From assembly GCF_964355755.1 (NCBI RefSeq), contig NC_092672.1, positions 34,592,501-34,656,500 of the forward strand: a stretch of DNA of 64,000 nt. Reading direction: 5' to 3'. Positions 1 to 11,000 of the stretch are shown here, in pieces (the first letter of the stretch is position 1; the number at the start of each line of letters is the position of its first letter). This stretch comes from Antedon mediterranea. Taxonomy: Eukaryota; Echinodermata; Crinoidea; Comatulida; Antedonidae. The notes beneath the pieces were generated by a model, which saw nothing but the letters and a program-made list of their open reading frames with translations, was not told the DNA's origin and did not search any database. The position numbers and the translations under genes are program-made.

Positions 1-2015
1 AACAAAAAAAACATAGATTATTAAAATAACAACTAATAATTAAAAAAAAGTACAAGGCCAGATAGAGATGTTTGTCAAATTTGTTTATGTTGAACAATAC
101 TTGGGAGATGTAACAATTTTTTAAATTTATTTTACATCTTTCTGACAATACTATTTTCAATAGACAATTTTTTTCTATAAGCTGGTATTCAAATCGAATA
201 AACATTTTTTCTTTCAATTTAAGTTCAACATAACTTCCTTTTTTGTGAAATTATACACGAACTTGTCACGAACTTGTGTAAAAACAATCAATATTGATTG
301 AACGAGTTGTACTGCACATCAGTCTCGTGTCTAAATAAAGTTTATATATATATATATACCGTATATAAATTTCAATTAGAAATCCTAATTTACTTCTGAG
401 AAGTGAATGTATTTTTTGCCGACATGAAAAGAAACATTTTTCATTAAAAAAAATAATAATTTACAATTCTAATTTACTTTAGCAAATGTATTGTTTGCAG
501 ACATGAAATTGAAAAAAAAACAACAGATTTTTGGTTAAAATACAAAAACAAAATTAATTTAAAATCCTAAATTACTTCAGTAAATGTATGTATATCATTA
601 ATTTACAGCTTTAATATAATGAAAAATGTATTTTTCAAACATAGTACCAGTCAAGGACATGGTATTCGTTTTAAGTAATGCAAAAATAATTCTCAAAGAC
701 TCAAGGTTTTCCGTAAAAAACAAATTAGAACAACAAATTTTAATTAGTACAAAATCAGACAGCACAACCTTTCATAAACATTGAACAATTGTGAGCAAAT
801 GTATTTCACCTTGCTCTAGATATAAAGATCTGGCCACACTATCAAATTTTATGTGACAACAATTCTGATTTGCCCATATATGGACATGATGATGAACTAA
901 AATAAAATTAATGAATGTATTATATACAATGACCTAGTATAGTCCAAGGGGTATGGTTACAACAATTGGGGAAATTAGGGGTGAACTTTCACTATACTTT
1001 AAAGCTCTGTCTACACTATCAAACTTTATGTGACAAAAATGTGATGTGTGCCCTTATATGGGCCTCATATTACTACCATATTTGGTCACATTACACTTTT
1101 TTGTCAAACTAGTTTGATAGTGTAGAGCTTAAGCAGAGCTTAAAGCTCAGATACAGGCATGAATTTTAAATATAATATTTGGTTAATTGTACATAAATCA
1201 AATATTTGTAACAGAAATCGAGACGAAAAAACATGAATTTCCCTTAATATGGTCAAATACAAAATTTGGCAAAATTCTTCCATAAAAACCAGGAAGACTT
1301 TTTTTCAGTAGTTAGGTAGTTAACCTACTGTAATTCCATGTCTGGTGACTCCCTAGACGGTGAAAAAAGATGGTGGATATACGGTGGATAATTTTTGCTA
1401 TAGCATGAAAATAAAAATCTGAAGTGAATAAAAATATCAGAAATGTAATATTCAAGTTATATTACCTATATTTAGTCATCTGATAACATTTTTTACCACA
1501 CCATTTATTTTTCATAGCTTTTTAAAATGCCTCTCTATTTACAAAATTTGTGTACAAAAGAATAGAGATTTTACTGTGTAATTTGAACTATCCCCCCACT
1601 GATAAGAAAGTGCTTATTTTCAACAAGCTCGTGTAACACAAAAAAATTATGAAACATAGGGGAAACTATAGATCGACAATTATTGGAATTATGATCAATA
1701 GAAATTTTTTGCCCGCACCTGGCCTTTAAAGCTTATGTGACAAAAAAATCTGATGTGCCCATATAAGGACAAACTAGTTTGATAGTCTAGACAGGCAGCT
1801 AAAACCAAGGGAGAAAACCATATCTCAAAGACACTAAATACATGTATTTCAGTTAATACAAAGTTTTATGTGATGAATGCCTTTAATCCAGCTCATTATC
1901 AGTGGAGGAAATACAAACAAACAAACAAATAATACTTAAAATCCATGAGTTTTCTTTGATATGAGGGGGGTATTTCCCAATTTACTAATAAAAAAACCAT
2001 TTTATATATACTAAC
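1..2015. other. TYW1 intronic sequence, no exon seen
   Basis: Very AT-rich, with degraded palindromic MITE copies (about 822-880, 1003-1142, 1727-1800) and a TA repeat at 341-358. I looked on minus for the next TYW1 exon (the residues after CVFCWR) and saw none, so this is treated as intron. Confidence 0.5.
1003..1142. mobile_element. MITE family A copy (palindromic, TTAA-flanked)
   Basis: Family A termini are AGCTCTGTCTACACTATC and its reverse complement, flanked by TTAA. The inner part contains TGATGTGCCCATATATGG and CCATATTTGGGCACATCAC. This copy has a TTAA on the left and a duplicated AGAGCTTAA at the right end. Confidence 0.8.
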
Positions 2016-5000
2016 CTCCAACAAAAGACACATTTATTTGCACATGCTAAACTAGGCGTGGTTTCCATACAACGATGACTTTCAATTCCATAAAAAGTAT
2101 GTTTGTAGCAGCCACCGCGACCACGCAACATACTCTGCAATAACAAACAATAATTGGAAGTATTAAATTTCAATCCAACAATATTAACTGAATGAACTGA
2201 GGATTGTTCATTATAATATCTCTATGGTGGGAGCAATGTGGAGGTGGTGTTGTATATTAATAATTAGTGTAGAAAAAATATCAGCCTGATTGGATTTTAA
2301 AGTTATGAAAAAAAAAAAAGTAGACTGAGTGAAAAAAATATTTAAAAGTAAATAAATGTTAATTTTTGATACTTTTCTAAAATTGATTGAAAACAGGAGC
2401 CTATAAAATAATAAATTTCACTTAATAATAATAACAGGTTTTACAATTAAAAAAAATAGGAAAATGTTTATATTTTAAAGATAAATGTTTCTGTTAGTGT
2501 GAATGACCAATCATCTGCCAATAGGGAACTTTCGGTTTGCGAGAACCGATGACCAACGTAGGTCAGGTCAATCGATGTGTCATCGGTCGACGTCTGGTCC
2601 TAGAAATCATCAAATTGGTGTCAAGGTGAGAAGCGTGCATGTGCACAACACATTTTATGACATGGTTTGGTCGTCGGTGAGTTGCTGCCCTCTATATCAT
2701 CAGTTTCAATTTTTAAATTAACCATAAAATGATGTAAACAGACACACCCACATATTTAATCTTCTTTTTTTATATTATAAAATAAATTAAAATATACTTG
2801 TTTATATATAGTAACAATAACAATCATACCTACACACAGCAGATGTTCATCTGTAATATTCATTAATGATGTATATATAAACATGATGAATGTATATACA
2901 AGTATTAATTGATACGACCTCATCTATGATGTATATATGTATATATGTATATATATATATGTATATATGATGTATATATAAACATGATGAATGTATATAC
3001 AAGTATTAATTTGTTTACCTTTGTCCACCTACAAAGCTTAACACCTGAATGTGACCCAATTAATTTATAACCTAAAGAAACAAACACAGAAATCATAAAT
3101 CAACAATAAAGCTGGATAGTTTTAAAAATAATTTACTGTATATCATAGTTTTAATATTCTTTAGTTTTCCTAAAGATATCAAGTAGTCCATTTATAGACA
3201 GGTGAGCTTTTATCAAATGCTATAAACATTTATTATTTACTATCTTGCTGATAAAAAAATGTGTAGTGTAGTCCTAAGTGCCTGGGTTTGAAAAATAGGG
3301 TAGGATTATGCTTGGATTGCTCAACAGAGTTAGCAGAGTCTTAATTTAGTCTAAGTTAGAGGGTAGGATTATAATCAAGCATGGGATTATACTGTTACTG
3401 TACATTAACATTAATGTACAATTCTACTGTACCTTGCTTAGTTAAAGATTTTCGTAGCAATGGTGTTACCATTTCCTTTGGGCCGTTTGTACCTTTCTCT
3501 TCTTCTTCCCTATTATCCTAAACATTGAGAATGTTATTATTTTATTGATACACATTATTTGAAGAACAACTAAGATAAAATAAAAGTTATACTGGTTTAC
3601 AGTCAAAGAACCATCAAATCAATAAGGTAACTATGGTTTAAAACACAAATTTCATGTTGATAGTTTGTCTATACATAAATAGTTTTTAATTGGTACAATC
3701 TTAGCCTTTGTAATTGTTCCTCTGACACACTCTTCAAATATACTTGTTCCGGCACGGTTCCGGTCTGGTGTCAAGAAATCAAATATAATGTTTAGTTTTC
3801 AAGACGCTCTACGAGGCTATACACCAATCGATATGCACATAGCAGCTGCATGATAACAAAACATTGACATTCAATTTGATTTTTCAGTGCCGGAACCGTG
3901 ACTGAGCAGGTGTGAAAGATTTTTTTACCTTAGCTTGTTTTAATTTAGTCATAACACTTCCAAGATCCTCCAAATCCATCACTGGTTCACTTGATTTTTT
4001 ACCATCATCATCATCTTCTTCCTCATCACTTGAGGTCTCATATGCGACCTTCAGTAAAAAAACAAGAATGCCCATAAAAAGGAAAGCAATCCAAAAATAA
4101 ATAAACAAGCCAAATAAACGCACAATAAAAGCGGAGAAAAAAAACTACAACTAGGGACCCAGCAAAGTGTATCCTCAATAGAGGTGTCTTCAGAATAGCG
4201 ATATTGGCCATATACTAAAGGAATTGGCCATACTATACTGATAAGCCTGATAAGTCAGATTTTTTTTAGAAGTCTTCTTTAAAAACAAGATGGGGATGGA
4301 GGTTGGTTCCTGTGGTAAAGTTTATGTGGATCTTTGGATGCAGAAAAATCCCAAACTTGATCCACTTCTGTTCATGACGGTTAGAAGTCTATTGATACAA
4401 AATAATAACTTACTTCTTCATCTCCTTGTCCTTCTTCTTTATTCATTTTCTTCTTCTTCTTCTCACAACATCCTTTATCTTCACTGCATTCACATTTATC
4501 TTTGATTTTAATTTGTTTTGGTTCTGTTAATCCTTTCACGACTGGGATTATAACATTCAACAATTTAGATTTCCATGCTTCAAAATCACCTTCAATTCCT
4601 TTTAAGAAGAAACATAACATATTATGTACGTGTAATGAACTGATAGTATTAAAACAGTATCATATTAATGCTCATAATAAAGAGGTTAAAGCTCTGTCTA
4701 CACTATCAAATGTCATGTGACAAAAAAATGTGACGTGGACATAATGATGTCATATTACTACCATATTTGGGCATATCACTACCATATTTGGTACACTTTT
4801 TTTGGTCAAACTGTAGTTTGATAGTGTAGACCATAGAGGTTCACTATAATATTTCTATGTGTAGACAGAGCTTAAGTGATATATAAAAAGACAGAATGTT
4901 TAAACACTATATACTTCTGTATGAAAGCATTGGTAACAGGGTTTTAAGCTCTGTCGACACTATCAAACTAGTTTTACAAAAAAGTGTGATGTGCTCAAAT

Positions 5001-8000
5001 ATGGTAGTGATATTCTTAAATATGGGCATATCCAGTTGCTTACCTGGAGAAACCAGATAGCCATTTTAACCTCCAATGGAGAACATATATTTTTGTGAAA
5101 AAAGAGTTTATGAGGAGGGGGACCACACAACATGCAGGCTTCCATACAATAGCACCTTCCTGGAGGGATGTTTAATGTTTTTGGTTACTGATCAAGATAT
5201 GCTCACTCCTCGGGAGGAAAAGGCCTATGTCAGTTTATCCAGGTAAGCTATGCACAAAAACTGTAGTTACCTCCATGTTTGCTTTCTGTCTCATTTTCGT
5301 TACCATCCCCTTTCTTCATGAGTCTCATTGCATTTAGGTCACTTAGCATTTTATCAATTCCTTTGCTTACCTATGGTAATAAATGAATAATTACCGTATA
5401 TTTCGGTGTATAAGTCGCACTTTTGACACGCAAATTTGACCTCTAAATTAAGGGTGCGTCTTATACACCGGACATAAATGCCTCACCACACAGATTGTAC
5501 ATATCGTCACCTCGTTTGCTAGGCCTGAGTAGGCTAGGCCTAGCTACAGTATACTAACGTAACGGCAACCTGCTTCTGCCTAGTTTTCAAGGCATTTTAG
5601 CATGATGTTATACTAAATATGATGAAAAGATTTGTTCATTATGGAGCTGTTGTAGGCGCTCCGATAAAATTTCCTTTGTAAAACGTTTACGATTGGCATA
5701 GCAGGCTAGTATTTATTTATAGTTATACGCACGATCGCCGTACCCCCAGCGCAAGCCCTTCTTGGCGGCCACATGGTGTACGGTATTCGACTAGTATATT
5801 CTCCAGGTGATTATAGCATGGACCTAGCGTACACACTTCTCGGTCCGGATACATAGATACTAATCGAATATGATTGTCCGTGAAAACGTGCGCCCTCTCG
5901 AAATGATCGAGCGAGGCTAGCCCACACGTACGTGTTACACACACGGTCATGCACTCGATGTTGCGGGTGCGAAACTCATGAATAACAAGTTAGAAAGAAC
6001 TTGTTGAGGCTGGGTAAGAAAAAACGTAAATAAAGGATGCCGTTGTAGATATAACAAAATATATTATTACAATAATATTGATTACAATTTAAAAAAAAAT
6101 TGTTTTGATGAAATATAAGGTGCGTCTTATACATTGACGATATAAAAAATACCGATATTTTACTCTCAGTTAGGGGGTGCGTCTTATACACCGAAATATA
6201 CGGTAATATACAACAAATAATGAATGTTTATGAGTGTAATGGTACAAATAATGGCATGATTGAGGTGAATGATGAAAGGTTATATGTCAATGAGGCGAAG
6301 TCGAGTTGATATAAAACTTTTCATCATTCACCTCATGCCATTATTTGTACCATTACAAGAATATAAAACATTCATTATTTGTTTTATATAACATCTAAAT
6401 AGATTCCTGTCATTTGAATCAAATAAAAGGTAGGGCCTAGGCCTACATTTGATTCACATTGATTCAAATAGAACATTTGATTTTTAATAATAATATATTA
6501 AATATACGGATTTTATAAACACACATACTGTAGTGTTAATTATGTCAACAAACAAACAATCCTAGGCCTAGCAAAGCTAAAACGCCTAGCCTAATACTAT
6601 CAGTCCTAGGCTAGCTAGGCTGAAAGGCAGCAATTCCATACAAAACTTTGGCAACTGAAACTCATTGCGGGTAATTGTCCACTTATGTCTCCTTGAAAAG
6701 GGGTGTCCAAAAGGAGGGATTATACTGTACGGAGAAACATACATACTTACAAGGTTGTAGTTATTCTTGTAGTCAGAATTACCGAGTCCAAAGACAGCAT
6801 ATTTGACACCATTTAGTAAGGTCTTCTGTACCCTGAAGTCATTAGTTGACTCTTCCAGCCATTTATAGAACCACACAGCATCTTCAGGGGGCTGTCCGTC
6901 AGTGTACGTAGATATTACAAATATATGAACATTAGTATTACCCTAAAAATGTAAATAAAGTAATGAATATTACTGTATTTATAATGATTTGGCCACATCA
7001 TTAATGACTTTGCCTCGACTAGTACACTAATCAAGCAGGTGACCTTAGACAGTTTGAGAAACTTAACAAGAAGGTCGCAAAAGCAGACATCAATTTCTTA
7101 AAGAATGATCATTATCCCTAATTACAAGATTAAATAATAATTTGTAATTTTGATTTATAGTAGCTTATTTTGTCTTATTTTAATTTTTTTTAAATTTAGT
7201 AATAAAAAAAAAAGTAATAAATATTACTGTATAATGATCCTTATCCTTATTACAAGATGAAATAACAATTTGCACGTAAGTTTATATACTTTTACTTTAC
7301 TTTTATTTTATTAAATAAATATCAATATAAAAAGGTCTAAAGATAAACCATAGTGAATAAATTATAATTAAATTAGGTTTCATCACAGTTAATAAACTTA
7401 ATGTTTCAAATCTACCATAATTAGATATCCTCACTTAAGTATTAATCTCAATCACCCCCAGTCACAAGGATACTTATATCCAAAAACAATTAATTTGACA
7501 AACATTACAATTACAGTACAATTTTAATTCTAGTACTGTGTAGTAATTACAAGCGCTAGATTTAATCATTTAAAGATGTATTGTCCCCCAAAAAATGAAA
7601 AATAAAGATGAAAAAAATCAAATTTTGAATAGACCGTTTTGTAGTTAACATAAAGTTATTCACTTCCACTGAAAAAAAATCCGAAAAAAATATTGATTTC
7701 GCTTATAAAAAAATCAAAATAAGTTTACCATTTTTTCGAACTCATCGGCTCAGAAATTAGGCCGGTAGAGCTAACTCATACATATGCATGATATGTTAAT
7801 GAGCATCCACACAGCAGAGATCTGATCTAACAATGGACGATGCACGTTGTATGTACAACAACACCACCAGAGATCGACGCGACTCGACTGTGGGTTTCCC
7901 TGGCCTGATCGTATAAATATGTAAAGCTGAGCTGTTAATTTGTCGGTAAGTAGGCCTAGACGGTTATTTTAAATATAATAATATATATAACGCAATAATA

Positions 8001-11000
8001 ACAGGAAGGTAAATTAATTAACTTAGCCTGGGATTTTTTCCGTTCAGGGCTAGGCCTAGAATAATTAATACATGCTGCTGCATATTACTAGGCTAGTAGC
8101 AAGCAGACTGTGACAATCGGGTCCCTGCAGAAGATGCCCAGCTAGGCCCTATACATTGTACTCTTCATAGACTGGCCTAGGCTATATGCCATCAATCTTA
8201 GCTACATTCCGAAAATACAGCCAGCTTGCTGTACCATATATATTTACAGTTGAAGCTTGTTTAACTAATTTTTATGATAAAAATAAAACAAACATTTTTC
8301 AGGGAAAATGGTTGCAATACAAGCCTGAAATTGAGAACCTTACAGCAGCACTGTACAAGTAGACAGAGGGGAAAAGCCAGCTTAGCCATTTTACAACACA
8401 AACAAATGTTCTCTGTACTGTAGTAAGTCAAATATTTATTTTCTCTTTTTATAAGTTATAACATTATAAGTAATGTGTTTTAATTACCATAGAAAGGTAG
8501 TATACTTATTTGACTATGTCAAAGTAAGCAATTTCACTAGCCCAATTTTGCACTAAATATGCATGATCTATTTTTTCCAGATTTTCATACTTTGCTTTTA
8601 CTTTTTTTAAAGACGTTGAGCTGATGAAGACTGGAACAGAGGTCACCCAAAGACAACAATGATAGACTCGGTATTGGAATATGAATGGATATTGCAGGAA
8701 AAATATTTCTGACTCTCCTGCTGCATTCGGCCAATATGTTCTTGTCCAGCTTGTAAAATATTGTATATTTTTTTGTATTATATGTACAGTATATTATTTT
8801 GTAAACATAACATTCAATAAATAATAAAAAACTACTACAACAGTACACAGGATAAATTCTTCAAATTTACTTGCACTTCATAATTTTACTGTAAATATTA
8901 CAGTGCAAAAGGAGTTAATAAAATATATATATACAGTATATCTTATTGAATTCCTGTATTGTTTTTGTGTCAATTTGTCTACTAATTATCAATGTGTTGA
9001 TTGTGGCAGTAATTACGACAGCTATAGTCTTCTAAGATCGCTCACATCCATTACAAAGTGTCATTTTAATAGTAAGAAACGTTTCAATAAATTGTGAATG
9101 TTGCCACTGTACGATACATTTTATGTTTCTCACTACTTGCTCTTATTGTTCAATCAATCAACTTAAAAAAAAAAGAAATTTGTGTCAAAATATCTGCATA
9201 AAATGTTTATTTGCGGAATGTTAATTTGAACCTATTGCATTTGATACAGAAAATATTTTTAAAATATTGCATCAGTAAAACATCCAAAACAATATTTAGA
9301 TTTTCTTTTTTTTTTTTATTTTCACTGCTGAATAGATAGTTGAAATCTTTAAAAATTAAACCAATTCATCATGATTAAAACAAAAATACATCCCTTCTGG
9401 TGGTGGTCTACACTGTAGACCTAGCTAGCAGTGTACTGCCTAGGCCTACTACACTCTACTTCTAGAGACAGAAGTAGGCAGCAGTTTAGGCTACTCGAGA
9501 CTGTCAGTGCTAGTAGTAGTAGTAAATCCGACTAGTAGTACAGTAGCAGCAAATTCGGGCCTAGGCCTAGCTAGGCCTCTCCTGTTAGCGAAACAAAAAC
9601 TCACCTAAATGAATAAGATTCAACATCAAAGTTACCAACTGTAATTCTAACTTAGCATTCTGCTAGCTATAGTTTTCGTGTTTTCTTCAAGATTCGTCTC
9701 GCATCACTACTCGACTCTCTCGCGCACGCATGCATTGCTATCGTTGTTGGCTGTTGATTTGGAAAGCATCATCATCCACACGATGTATCCATACAATATG
9801 AATATTTATGAGCTAACTCAGGTCAAGGGTTAAATTAAACCGGAACACATTTGTCTTCCAGACAAATAGCTTCCGGTTGGTTAATTTTTGCATTAAATTG
9901 CGATTTTCCCGTGTAAAAAATTATTTTTTTCAATCCAAATTGAGGTCAAAGTGAATAACTTTTATGTGCAATTAAAATGGCCTATTCAACAAAAATATTG
10001 AAAAAAAATTTTTTTTCAGGGGGACAATACATCTTTAATAGAACAGGTTAATCTTATCATTATTACTTATATCCTCGGGTATAATCCCACTTCAGGTCTC
10101 ATCCCACCCCCTACTTTATATCTGATTTCACAAACAGGCATAACCCCAGGTATAGTCCCAGTATAGTCCTTTGGATCTGGATGTAGCCTTTACAGATGAG
10201 TTTTTATAAGAAATGCTTTCTTAATTTTTTTTCCTGAACTAGGATTTCCTCTGTTATAGCCAATTTTGTGTTCTAGTGGGGTGGGATTGTACCAGAGGAT
10301 AAACGGTATTATAAGGCAAGTTCATCGCTATGGTAATTATTTTAGTGAGAATACAACAAAATAAAACTTAAATCTTTTATTGAAAAATAAAATTATATTA
10401 ATTTTTATAATAAAATTTTTTGAATACCTCAACTTCATTTAAGATGTGTTTTTCTGGGTCAAAGTTCTTCAGGTCAATGACCTCTTGATAGACACCTTGA
10501 TCACGTATGGCAGCAGATAATAAATTTGAAAATTTCTAAAATAAATATAAAAACAAAAAAAGTTTTCTTTCAATATATGGAAACAATGAATGTAAAAAGA
10601 ATGATTTATAAACATGTGAAATAAAGTGCTATGGTTAGGGAAAGTTACAGGTTCGAATCCTGCCAGAATCTTTTCCTGGCAGTGTGGGTTATTTATATAT
10701 GATTCAGGTTGCAGCAATAGATTTACCTTTGCTGTTCCAGTTTGTGTACCATAAAATATCTTCACAAAACCACTTCCAGATTCTTTGTTTGTTGTATCTT
10801 CTTTCTCATCATGCTAAAATATTTTTTTTTAAATCATTAAATTTATTTTATTTATTTTCTAAATTGGGTTTCATAGTTACTGTAATGCACTTGTCAATTG
10901 TATGACCCACTATACGACCTCCGGGAGAGGTGCGTCATGAGTGCGTCATTTACAAATAATTACTGACGCAGGGGTGCATCAAAAAACCGAGATGGTACGT

